Below, in pieces: positions 42,385-51,975 of a DNA stretch of 64,000 nucleotides. Location: NCBI RefSeq assembly GCF_002234575.2, contig NZ_CP022464.2, positions 4,650,001 through 4,714,000 on the forward strand, read 5' to 3'. The DNA comes from Enterocloster bolteae (GTDB lineage Bacteria; Bacillota; Clostridia; Lachnospirales; Lachnospiraceae). The first letter of the stretch is position 1, and each line of letters opens with the position of its first letter. The notes under the pieces were generated by a model. The model searched no databases, was not told the origin of the DNA, and was given only the letters and a program-made list of their open reading frames with translations. A program made the position numbers and the translations under genes.

Positions 42385-44972
42385 GCGCGTCCAGAAGTGC
42401 CGCTTTTCATCCAAAGGCGGTACGCGGGCATTCTGGGAATCCGGCTTTGGCAAGCCGGTAAAGAAAAGTATCAAAGATGTGAAAAACGTCACTTTAGCGT
42501 CATTCGGTTTACTCCGGAGGGAAACCATAAGGGGGACAATAGCGTACCGGAAAAATCGCAAGTTGGGGAAACCATCTACCCACGACTGAGCGGCAAGATG
42601 CAACATTGTGAATGAGGAACAAGGCTAAACTGCTTTAAGGGCAGTCCGAGGCGGGATACTCGACCCGGCGGCGCAGGATGGTTGTATTCGCCGTATGTCA
42701 TAGCGGAATGTGACAGGTAAACACAGACCGCACGATACTTATGACAGCCAGCCGCAATAAGCGGAAAAGGACGAAAACCCATTACCGACATCACAATACG
42801 CTTTTCCCAAAGTGTCTAACTGGAGATTGCCTAAACCGGAACGCCGGGATTATCCGGCTATGCGTAATGCCGCAAGGCGATAAATTTCAAGGGGTAAAAA
42901 CCCAAGAAAGATGACGCTGAATATCCGGCATGGCAACGGAGCCTCCGTAGTAGTCCGAGGGCGGGAAAGCCGTCTACATGGCGAAGGGAGGCAGGATGTC
43001 AACCAATTCATAAAAAGGAAAGGTGCGTGAGGCATTATGAGAAGTCCTGAAAATGTGTTGGAAAGCCTGAAATCCAAGGCGTGTAACAAGAGTTACAAGT
43101 ATGGGCGGTTATACCGCAATCTGTACAATCCACAATTCTATCTGCTGACATACCAGCGGATACAGGCGAAACCAGGCAACATGACAGCCGGAACAGACGG
43201 CAAAACCATTGACGGTATGGGAATGGCAAGGATAAACGCCCTCATTGAAAAAATGCGTGATTTCAGCTACCAGCCCAACCCGGCGAGGAGAACGTATATC
43301 CCGAAATCCAATGGGAAAATGCGCCCTCTGGGAATACCGTCATTTGACGACAAACTGATACAGGAGGTGGTGCGGCTCATCTTAGAGAGCATCTATGAGC
43401 CAACTTTCAGCGACTACTCCCACGGTTTCCGCATAAACAAAAGCTGCCATACGGCACTCAAATATGTGCAGAAATATTTTACGGGAACAAAGTGGTTCGT
43501 TGAGGGGGATATAAAGGGCTGTTTTGACAATGTAGACCATCATGTGCTGATTGACATTCTGCGGAAGCGGATTGCAGACGAACATTTCATTGGTCTGCTA
43601 TGGAAGTTTTTGAAAGCCGGATATATGGAGGACTGGAATTATCACAATACTTACTCCGGCACTCCCCAAGGCTCTATCATCAGTCCAATCCTTGCAAACA
43701 TCTATATGAACGAACTGGACAGCTATATGGCAGAATACGCAGAGAAATTCAACTGCGGAAACCGCCGTAAAATCAATCCTGCGTTCAAGAAGAAGCTGGA
43801 CGTTTGCCGGGGAAAAGAACAGCGGCTTAAAAGAAATCTTTCTAAAATGAGCGAGGAAGAAAAAGAGGACTTAATTGCGGAAATCCGGGAACTGCGGCGA
43901 AGTTTGAAATCCATGCCGTACAGTGACCAGATGGACGACAGCTATAAGAGGATTTGCTATGTCCGGTATGCGGATGATTTTCTGATAGGGGTTATCGGCA
44001 GTAAAGAGGACGCAGAACAGGTAAAACAAGAAGTGGGCTGTTTTATCCGGGAAAAACTTCATCTGGAAATGTCCGGGGAAAAGACACTGATTACCCACGG
44101 ACATGACTTTGCAAAGTTTCTGGGGTACGAGGTCACAATCACCAAAGGCGAGTACAGCAAAAAGACCAAAACCGGGGCTACCAGACGAGTGAACAACGGA
44201 AAAGTCCTGCTCTATGTTCCCCATGATAAATGGTTAAAACGCCTGCTCTCCTACAATGCCCTCAAGATTAAATACGACAAACAGAATGGAAACAAAGAGG
44301 TCTGGGAACCAGTCCGGCGCATCCGCCTGTTGCACCTGGACGACTTGGAAATCCTAAACCAGTACAATGCAGAAATCCGTGGATTGTATAACTACTACCG
44401 GCTCGCAAACAACGTGTCCGTACTCAATAACTTCTACTATGTAATGAGATACAGTATGCTCAAAACTTTTGCTGGAAAATACCGAACAAGAATCAGCAGA
44501 ATTATACGCAAGTACCGCCAAGGGAAAGATTTTGCAGTGGAATATCCGAAGAAAAACGGCAAAGTGGGTAAAGTGCTGTTCTACAACAATGGGTTCCGCC
44601 GGAATACCAAAGTCGAAAGCGGCAACCCCGACATAGTGGCAAGAGTGGTTGAGAACTACGGGCGCAACAGCTTGATAAAAAGACTTCAAGCGAATAAATG
44701 CGAGTGGTGCGGCGCAGAGAATGTGCCGCTTGAAGTACACCATGTACGAAAACTCAAAGATTTAAGTGGCAGGAAACAATGGGAAATCGCCATGATTGGG
44801 CGCAGGCGCAAGACAATGGCACTCTGTATTGACTGTCACGATAAGTTACACGCAGGGAAATTAGACTGACATCTGGAGAGCCGGATACATTGAGAGGTGT
44901 AAGTCCGGTTCGGAGGGGAGTTTTCGGAAACCTGCCATAGTGATATGGCAAGGCGCCGGGTTCTTACCTTAC
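42385..44972 (+). mobile_element. Group II intron 1 in virB6
   Basis: 2588 bp in sense orientation. I place the 5' end at GCGCG (a variant of GUGCG) and the 3' end at CCTTAC, because this junction restores the VirB6 frame and keeps a final AY. A ribozyme region of about 650 bases precedes the maturase gene. Domain V is clear at about 44877-44911: AGCCGGATACATT-loop-GTGTAAGTCCGGTT, with the AGC triad. Domain VI follows. Boundaries may be off by a few bases. Confidence 0.85.
43037..44869 (+). CDS. Group II intron maturase/reverse transcriptase with HNH domain (intron 1)
   Basis: 610 residues. RT motifs include KSNGKMRPLGIPSFDDKLIQ, EGDIKGCFDNVDHHVLIDIL, SGTPQGSIISPILANIYMNE and the catalytic YADD in CYVRYADDFLIG. 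The maturase X domain (about 400-510) is followed by an HNH endonuclease: CEWCGAENVPLEVHHVRKL then CIDCHDKLH. It aids splicing and makes cDNA for retrohoming. All key residues are present, so it looks active. Confidence 0.95.
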   Translation: MRSPENVLESLKSKACNKSYKYGRLYRNLYNPQFYLLTYQRIQAKPGNMTAGTDGKTIDGMGMARINALIEKMRDFSYQPNPARRTYIPKSNGKMRPLGIPSFDDKLIQEVVRLILESIYEPTFSDYSHGFRINKSCHTALKYVQKYFTGTKWFVEGDIKGCFDNVDHHVLIDILRKRIADEHFIGLLWKFLKAGYMEDWNYHNTYSGTPQGSIISPILANIYMNELDSYMAEYAEKFNCGNRRKINPAFKKKLDVCRGKEQRLKRNLSKMSEEEKEDLIAEIRELRRSLKSMPYSDQMDDSYKRICYVRYADDFLIGVIGSKEDAEQVKQEVGCFIREKLHLEMSGEKTLITHGHDFAKFLGYEVTITKGEYSKKTKTGATRRVNNGKVLLYVPHDKWLKRLLSYNALKIKYDKQNGNKEVWEPVRRIRLLHLDDLEILNQYNAEIRGLYNYYRLANNVSVLNNFYYVMRYSMLKTFAGKYRTRISRIIRKYRQGKDFAVEYPKKNGKVGKVLFYNNGFRRNTKVESGNPDIVARVVENYGRNSLIKRLQANKCEWCGAENVPLEVHHVRKLKDLSGRKQWEIAMIGRRRKTMALCIDCHDKLHAGKLD

Positions 44973-45247
44973 TTTACTGTTCGGTATCGCCTATCCCGTT
45001 TGCAACTATGACGAACCGGGAATGGGGGCAGATAGGAAACAACTACCTAAAATCCCTGTTCGCTATCGGTTTTCAAGGCTTCCTCATTATGATATGCGTC
45101 GGCATTTACGCGGTTCTGGTAAACAACATGATAATAGCGGACAATCTGCACAGCGCGATATTCTCCCTTGCAGCCTATACCGTTATCCTCTGTTTCTCCC
45201 TGTTCAAATCCGGCGCACTGGCGAAGTCGATATTCTCCGCGCATTAG
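44973..45247 (+). CDS. VirB6/TrbL-like channel protein, 3' exon
   Basis: Continues the frame after intron 1: CSVSPIPFATMTNREWGQIG, then two membrane helices (IGFQGFLIMICVGIYAVLV and IFSLAAYTVILCFSLF) and a short end (GALAKSIFSAH). The PIPFATMTNREWG segment is a family signature. The 177 bases up to the next gene hold a few imperfect inverted repeats and no gene. Confidence 0.87.
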
Positions 45248-45424
45248 CGGCGTGTCAAGGGCAGGGTGGAGATTTTCAGAGCGAAGCGGCGAAAATACGA
45301 CCCGACCTTGACGCGGATAACCCCCATATAATACGGGCGGGCAAAGGGCATAGATTGACCTTTGCCTTGATTACCCTTATGGAAAATTACAGCAACACCA
45401 AACCCAGAGAAAGGAGGTTTTCAC

Positions 45425-45826
45425 TTGGCGTATGTACCCGTACCCAAAGACTTATCCAAAGTCAAGACAAAAGTAGCTTTCAACCTTACCAAACGGCAGA
45501 TTGTATGTTTTGCGGCGGCTCTCCTGTTCGGCTTGCCGCTTTTCTTTCTGCTCAAAGACAGCACAGGCACAAGCCTTGCGTCTATGGCTATGATTGCCGT
45601 CATGCTGCCCTGTTTCCTCTTTGCCATGTATGAGAAGCATGGACAGCCCCTTGAAGTGGTGGTGAAGAACATCATACGGACAAAATTCATAGCCCCCAAA
45701 GAACGACCATACAGGACAGACAACTTTTATTCCGTCTTAGAACGGCAGAGAAAACTTGAAAAGGAGGTATCAGCGATTGCAAAAGGAAACACGAAGAAAC
45801 AGCGCGGCGGGAAGCACAAAGCCTAA
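45425..45826 (+). CDS. PrgI family (VirB3-like) membrane protein
   Basis: 133 residues from a TTG start with AAAGGAGG upstream. YVPVPKDLSKVKTKVAFNLT is the PrgI opening; two adjacent membrane helices follow (IVCFAAALLFGLPLFFLL and SMAMIAVMLPCFLFAMYE), then a basic tail. PrgI/VirB3 proteins assemble with VirB4 at the base of the channel. It overlaps the VirB4 start. Confidence 0.88.
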   Translation: MAYVPVPKDLSKVKTKVAFNLTKRQIVCFAAALLFGLPLFFLLKDSTGTSLASMAMIAVMLPCFLFAMYEKHGQPLEVVVKNIIRTKFIAPKERPYRTDNFYSVLERQRKLEKEVSAIAKGNTKKQRGGKHKA

Positions 45827-46764
45827 CCCGCCCCGCAAGCTCACCCGCGCCGAGAAAAAGCAGATTGCGGAAATCATCAGACAGGCAAAGGGCGACGGGA
45901 AAGCCCACACCGCGCAGCAGACAATCCCCTATATCCAGATGTACCCGGACGGTATCTGCAAGGTTACGGGACGGAAATACTCAAAGACCGTCGCCTTTGA
46001 AGATATTAACTATCAGCTTGCACAGGCAGACGACAAGACCGCCATTTTTGAGAACTGGTGCGACTTCCTCAACTACTTTGACGCTTCCGTTTCGGTGCAG
46101 CTTTCTTTCATCAATCAAGGGACGCAGCGCGGCGAAGCGGAAAAGGCGGTCAATATCCCGGCACAGGAGGACGCTTTCAATTCTATCCGCACAGAATACC
46201 GGGATATGCTGAAAAACCAGCTTGCAAAGGGCAACAACGGGCTTGTCAAAGCAAAATATATCACCTTTGCCATTGAAGCCGACAGTCTGGGCGCGGCGAA
46301 ATCCCGCCTTGCCCGTATCGAAACGGACGTACTCAACAACTTTAAGCTCTTGGGCGTGTCTGCCCGCCCCATGACAGGCTATGAACGCCTTAAAATGCTG
46401 CATGGCATTTTCCACCCGGAGGGCGGGCAGTTTGCCTTTGATTTTTCATGGCTTGCCCCGTCCGGGCTTTCCACAAAGGACTTTATCGCCCCGTCCTCTT
46501 TCCGTTTTGGCGAGGGGCGTTATTTCCGCATGGGGCGCAAAATCGGCGCGGTTTCATTCCTTGAAATCCTTGCGCCGGAATTAAACGACCGTATCTTATC
46601 TGACATTCTGGACTTGGAAACGGGCGTTATCGTCAATCTGCATATCCACAGTATCGACCAGACCGAAGCCATAAAGACAATCAAGCGCAAGATTACCGAC
46701 CTTGACAAAATGAAAATCGAGGAACAGAAGAAAGCGGTACGCAGCGGCTATGACATGGATATTA
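45777..46764 (+). CDS. VirB4-like ATPase, 5' exon
   Basis: Starts at the TTG at 45777, nine bases after AAAGGAGG; a TTG at 45756 overlaps that site. It encodes the N-terminal domain: basic start, TIPYIQMYPDGICKVTGRKY, SVQLSFINQGTQRGEA and FGEGRYFRMGRKIGAVSFLE. The frame reaches GYDMDI and is broken by intron 2 after GATATTA. Joining to 49569 restores GYDMDIIPSDLATFG; the whole protein is about 812 residues. Unspliced RNA would stop at 46781. Confidence 0.9.
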
Positions 46765-49568
46765 GTGCGACTCGTTCCTGAACAAAGCCTTCGTGGTTGA
46801 AGGACAAAATCAGGCATTAACAAAAGAACGAAAATTTCAAATGTTAGGAGAACTAACAATCCGAGAGGTGGAATGATGGGGTAACGCCCTGAAACGCCCC
46901 CTTAATACTCCGACTGGCATTTCAACAGAAATGTGACTTGTCAGAAGCTCGGTGAAGTCGGCTGAGAGTAGCCGTATGGATTGCTGGATAAATACCAGCC
47001 TCACGAAAGCTGTCCAGAGGTGGACGGTGCTACCTATAGGCCGGAGGTCTACAAAATACCCAAGGTCAGAATGTTTGAAATATGACTGACGAAAACCGCG
47101 AATGTAAGGGTCTATACCATGACGGCATAGAAATGTGCCGGTAGCGTTAATCGCTAATCAGTGTGGTGGAGTAAAAATTGATGTTATGAAACACCATAGC
47201 ACGTTACAGGCGTGTTCAAGCTGACAGGCTTAAAGCGGAGACCTAAAGGTATATGTAAAGATAGGATTGTTGGAACGAGGAAAGGCAGTAGGCTTCCACC
47301 ATTAGGAAGTAAGCAGACGAATCATATAAGCTGCTGTACTACTGCTGAAAAGCAGAGGTCGAACCGATGATGTTTTCTGCGAAAAAGAGGAAAACGGAGG
47401 AATGGCCTCAAGTCAGTCAAACAGACAACTTAGCACTTAGTCGCAATTAGGATTGCGAGTATGACAAAAAGAAGTCACTCGCCGTAAAGGAGAGTGATGC
47501 CTGATGCCAAATGAGAAGAAACCAAAAACAAAATACGTGGAGTATCTCCGCCATGCTGAATACTACGATATGCAGAGTACCTTTGATGAGCTGTATGCCA
47601 GAAGTCAAGCCGGAGAAATCTTTGACGGCCTGATGGATGTGATACTTTCGAGAGAAAATATCCTATTGGCCTATCGGAACATCAAATCCAATACCGGGAG
47701 TTTTACACCGGGGACGGATAAGCTGAAAATTTCTGATATTGGTAAACTTACCGCTGACGAAGTAACAGCGAGGGTACGTAGAATCGTAAAGGGAGGTAAA
47801 AACGGCTACACCCCAAGAAGCGTGAGACGCAAAGAAATCCCTAAGCCAAACGGGAGTACCAGACCTCTGGGAATCCCTTGTATATGGGATAGATTGGTAC
47901 AGCAATGTATCAAGCAAGTCATGGAGCCTATCTGCGAAGCCAGATTTAGCAATAACAGCTATGGATTCCGTCCGAATCGGTCGGTTGAAAATGCGATAGC
48001 GGCAATCTACAGGCTTATGCAGAGGTCAGGACTTTACTATGTTGTGGAGTTTGATATTAAGGGCTTCTTTGACAATGTAGACCATTCAAAGCTGATAAAA
48101 CAGTTATGGTCACTTAATATTCGGGATAAAGAATTGCTCTATGTAATCCGCAGGATTCTCAAAGCACCAATCCTCATGCCGGATGGCCATATAGAACACC
48201 CAGCAAAGGGAACGCCGCAGGGCGGCATTATTTCACCACTGCTGGCAAATGTGGTTCTGAATGAACTTGACCATTGGATAGAAAGCCAGTGGCAGTGCAA
48301 CCCGGTAACGGAAAACTACTCCTACAGGGAAAATGCGACGGGCTGTCCGATACAAAGCCATGCGTATCGGGCAATGCGGAATACAAGGTTGAAAGAAATG
48401 TATATCGTCAGATATGCGGATGATTTTCGGATTCTTTGCAGGACGAAAGAACAGGCAGACCGGACGCTGATTGCGGTAACGCATTGGCTGAAAGAACGCT
48501 TACGTCTTGATGTTTCGCCAGAGAAAACGAGAGTTGTTGACACCAGACGGAGCTATTCTGAATTTCTCGGATTCAAAATCAGACTGCACAAAAAGGGGAA
48601 AAAGTATGTCGTTCAATCGCACATGTGCGATAAAGCCTATAGAAAGGTCAAGGCCAACCTGACAAAGCAGGTCGGGAACATCAAATTTCCAAGAAAAGAC
48701 CGTGGAGAGGCCGGAGAAGTACGGCTGTTTAACTCAATGGTTATGGGAATCCAGAATTATTATCAGTTAGCCACAGACATCAGCATTGATTGCGGTGATA
48801 TTGGCAGAACTGTTAATATAGTCCTTAAAAACAGGCTGAAATCAGGAAAAACGCACCGACTAAAAGAAGAAGGTCGAGACCTTACAAAAATGGAGCTCCA
48901 AAGATATGGGAAATCGGAACAGCTAAGATATATAGCACAATCCAAAGAACCGATTTATCCGATAAGCTATGTTCAATGCACAAATCCAATGAATTTGCGG
49001 CGAAAAGTATGCGCCTACACAGCGACAGGCAGAAGTGCAATCCATGACGATTTACGGATAAACACTTCCTTACTGTTACAGCTTATGAGAGCGCCTACAT
49101 ACCGCCGTAGTGCAGAATATGCGGACAACCGTATTTCACTATTCTCCGCTCAATGGGGGAAATGTGCAATAACGGGAAAGGAATTTCAGTGTGTTTCAGA
49201 AATCCACTGTCACCATAAAACACCAAAGGGTAATGGTGGCAGTGACAAGTATGAAAATCTGGTATTGGTGCTTGCACCAGTACACGAACTGATACACGCA
49301 GTCAATGAGGATACTATTTGTTCTTATCTCTCCGCTCTTAAATTGGACGCTTCACAACTTATGAAGCTAAACAGACTGCGAATTCTGGCAAATCGGAAAC
49401 CTATTGATTTGGAGAACCTAAATCTTACGAATAATTCTCATAATGGTATGACTAAGGAGACTAAGAAAACTGTTTGATTGATGGAACGCCGGATGCGGTG
49501 AAAGTCGCATGTCCGGTGTGAAGCGGGGGAAAAGCTGGAGATAACTTCAAAGGCTTACCTATCGCTAT
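46765..49568 (+). mobile_element. Group II intron 2 in virB4
   Basis: 2804 bp, sense orientation. The 5' end is the consensus GTGCG (GTGCGACTCG), and the 3' end is CGCTAT, an AY end; the junction exactly restores the VirB4 frame. About 740 bases of ribozyme precede the maturase gene. Domain V is visible near 49483-49520 (ACGCCGGATGCGGTGAAAG then TCGCATGTCCGGTGT). It differs from intron 1 in sequence and maturase, so the two arrived separately. Confidence 0.92.
47504..49477 (+). CDS. Group II intron maturase/reverse transcriptase with HNH domain (intron 2)
   Basis: 657 residues. RT motifs: KPNGSTRPLGIPCIWDRLVQ, EFDIKGFFDNVDHSKLIKQL, KGTPQGGIISPLLANVVLNE and YADD in YIVRYADDFRIL. The X/maturase domain spans about 400-530, and the HNH domain has CAITGKEFQ, EIHCHHKTPKGNGG and NLVLVLAPVHELIH. 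Only distantly related to the intron 1 maturase. All catalytic residues are present. Confidence 0.95.
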   Translation: MPNEKKPKTKYVEYLRHAEYYDMQSTFDELYARSQAGEIFDGLMDVILSRENILLAYRNIKSNTGSFTPGTDKLKISDIGKLTADEVTARVRRIVKGGKNGYTPRSVRRKEIPKPNGSTRPLGIPCIWDRLVQQCIKQVMEPICEARFSNNSYGFRPNRSVENAIAAIYRLMQRSGLYYVVEFDIKGFFDNVDHSKLIKQLWSLNIRDKELLYVIRRILKAPILMPDGHIEHPAKGTPQGGIISPLLANVVLNELDHWIESQWQCNPVTENYSYRENATGCPIQSHAYRAMRNTRLKEMYIVRYADDFRILCRTKEQADRTLIAVTHWLKERLRLDVSPEKTRVVDTRRSYSEFLGFKIRLHKKGKKYVVQSHMCDKAYRKVKANLTKQVGNIKFPRKDRGEAGEVRLFNSMVMGIQNYYQLATDISIDCGDIGRTVNIVLKNRLKSGKTHRLKEEGRDLTKMELQRYGKSEQLRYIAQSKEPIYPISYVQCTNPMNLRRKVCAYTATGRSAIHDDLRINTSLLLQLMRAPTYRRSAEYADNRISLFSAQWGKCAITGKEFQCVSEIHCHHKTPKGNGGSDKYENLVLVLAPVHELIHAVNEDTICSYLSALKLDASQLMKLNRLRILANRKPIDLENLNLTNNSHNGMTKETKKTV

Positions 49569-51019
49569 TACCGTCCGACCTTGCCACTTTCGGCAGCGAA
49601 GCGAAGAATCTCTTACAGGACTTGCAGAGCCGGAATGAAAGAATGTTCCTCTTGACGTTCCTTGTGGTGAACATGGCGGACACGAAGCGGAAACTGGAAA
49701 ATGACGTATTCGCGGCGGCGGGCATTGCACAGAAGAACAACTGCGCCTTAACCCGCCTTGACTACCAACAGGAAGCGGGGCTTATGTCCTCTGTACCGCT
49801 TGGGGAGAACCTTATCCCCATTCAAAGAGGGCTTACCACGTCAAGCACCGCTATCTTTATCCCCTTTATCACACAGGAGCTTTTCCAGACGGGCGCGGCT
49901 TTGTACTACGGCTTAAACGCCCTTAGTAACAACATGATACTCTGCGACCGCAAGCAGCTAAAGAACCCCAACGGCTTAATCTTGGGTACGCCGGGAAGCG
50001 GGAAATCCTTTGCCGCCAAACGGGAAATGACAAACGCTTTCCTCATTACCGACGACGACATAATTATCTGCGACCCGGAAGCAGAGTATTTTTCCCTTGT
50101 GCAGCGGCTTGACGGGCAAGTGATACGCTTATCCCCTACGGGCAAGGGCATTGACGGGAAGCCCCAGTATGTGAACCCTATGGATATTAACCTCAATTAC
50201 AGCGAGGACGACAGCCCCCTTGCGCTGAAATCCGACTTTATCCTCTCCCTCTGCGAGCTTGTCATAGGCGGCAAGGAGGGCTTGCAGCCCGTCGATAAGA
50301 CCGTCATTGACCGCGCCGTTAGGAACGTGTACCGCCCTTTCCTTGCAGACCCCGACCCGGAGAAAATGCCTATCTTGGGCGACCTCTACAACGAGCTTTT
50401 GAAGCAGCCGGAGCCGGAAGCGGCGCGTATTGCGGCGGCGTTGGAGCTGTATGTTTCCGGGAGCCTTAACGTATTCAACCACCGTACCAACGTGGAGCTG
50501 AACAACCGCCTTGTCTGCTTTGACATCAAGCAGCTTGGGAAGCAGCTCAAAAAGTTAGGTATGCTCATTGTGCAGGACCAGGTATGGAACCGCGTCACCG
50601 TCAACCGGGCAGAAAGGAAATCCACCCGGTATTTTATGGACGAATTTCATCTTCTCTTGAAAGAGGAACAGACCGCCGCCTATTCCGTTGAAATCTGGAA
50701 GCGTTTCAGAAAATGGGGCGGCATACCCACAGCCATTACGCAGAATGTCAAGGATTTGCTTGCTTCCCGCGAAGTGGAGAATATCTTTGAAAACTCTGAT
50801 TTTGTCCTCATGCTCAATCAGGCGGCGGGCGACCGGGCTATCCTTGCGAAGCAGCTCAACATCTCCCCGCAGCAGATGAAATATGTCACCCACACCGAAG
50901 CGGGCGAGGGGCTTATCTTCTACGGGAACGTGGTGCTGCCCTTTGTAGACCGCTTCCCGAAAGACACCGAGCTTTACCGGGTAATGACGACGAAGCCGGA
51001 GGAAGTGGGCGAAGCATGA
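49569..51019 (+). CDS. VirB4-like ATPase, 3' exon
   Basis: Carries the motor domain: PSDLATFGSEAKNLLQDLQS, Walker A in ILGTPGSGKSFAAKREM, IICDPEAEYFSLV, Walker B region RYFMDEFHLLLK and ITQNVKDLL. It energises assembly of the mating channel. The end overlaps the methyltransferase start by 4 nt. A shorter protein could in theory begin at an internal ATG (49622), but no ribosome site supports it. Confidence 0.92.
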
Positions 51020-51975
51020 ACGGGCTGAAAACTGACACCATCATCAACCGGGACGCGCTCTATGCCTTGCGGGAGCTTCCAGAGGAAAGCGTACACTGTT
51101 GCGTCACAAGCCCGCCCTACTATGCGCTTAGGGATTATGGGCTTGATATGCAGATTGGGCGGGAGGACACGCCGGAGCAGTACATTGACAGGCTGACCGA
51201 GGTTTTCCGCGAGCTGCGCCGGGTACTGCGTTCTGACGGTACGCTCTGGCTGAATATCGCGGACACCTACTGCGGCACAGGGAACAAGGGCTACCATGCA
51301 GACCCGAAGAACCCGAAAGGCAGAAACGGACAGCAGATTGCAAAAAACAACCGCGTTTCCGGCTGCAAACAAAAGGACTTAATCGGTATCCCTTGGCTTT
51401 TAGCTTTTGCCCTACGCGCTGACGGGTGGTATTTACGGAGCGACATTATCTGGCAGAAAGAAAACCCCATGCCGGAGAGCGTGAAAGACCGCCCTACCCG
51501 CTGCTATGAACATATCTTTCTGCTTACGAAGTCAAAGAAATATTTCTATGACGCAGCCGCCATAGCCGAGCCGTTAGCCCCCACAACGGCGGCGCGGTAC
51601 CGCACCGGGCGCAGCGCGGGACAGAAATATGCGGACGAAGTACCCGGACAGGGGAAAGTACAGGGGCTTAACCGGGCGAGAAGCGGCAGCTACTACGACG
51701 AAGCCCTCATGCCGACCATGCGGAACAGGCGGGACGTGTGGCTTATCAATACCGTACCCTACAAGGGCGGGCATTTCGCCGCGTTCCCGCCAAAACTTGC
51801 CGAAACCTGTATCAAGGCGGGCTGTCCGAAAGGCGGCGTTGTGCTTGACCCCTTTTTCGGCAGCGGCACGACGGGAGCAGCCGCAAGGCAGCTTGACAGG
51901 CATTATATAGGCATTGAGATAAACGCCGAGTATTGCGCCCTTGCAAGGGCGCGGATTGGAGGGACAGAAAAATAA
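51016..51975 (+). CDS. DNA methyltransferase (beta-class N4-cytosine/N6-adenine type)
   Basis: 319 residues. The catalytic motif IV is CCVTSPPYYALRDYG and motif I is VVLDPFFGSGTTGAAARQLD, in the beta-class order (catalytic motif first). TSPPY is more common in N4-cytosine enzymes, but N6-adenine activity is possible. No restriction partner is encoded next to it; the gene is embedded between virB4 and the hydrolase gene with overlaps on both sides. It probably marks the element's DNA against host restriction. Confidence 0.9.
   Translation: MNGLKTDTIINRDALYALRELPEESVHCCVTSPPYYALRDYGLDMQIGREDTPEQYIDRLTEVFRELRRVLRSDGTLWLNIADTYCGTGNKGYHADPKNPKGRNGQQIAKNNRVSGCKQKDLIGIPWLLAFALRADGWYLRSDIIWQKENPMPESVKDRPTRCYEHIFLLTKSKKYFYDAAAIAEPLAPTTAARYRTGRSAGQKYADEVPGQGKVQGLNRARSGSYYDEALMPTMRNRRDVWLINTVPYKGGHFAAFPPKLAETCIKAGCPKGGVVLDPFFGSGTTGAAARQLDRHYIGIEINAEYCALARARIGGTEK

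Noticed and set aside
42457..42462. GGTAAA as EBS1 pairing with TTTACC at the 5' exon end of intron 1
   Set aside because: It is only ~75 bases into the intron, much earlier than EBS1 usually lies in domain I; the match is short enough to be chance.
49622..51019. Independent 465-residue ATPase gene after intron 2
   Set aside because: It lacks a ribosome site, and its upstream residues continue exactly from the VirB4 5' exon once the intron is removed.
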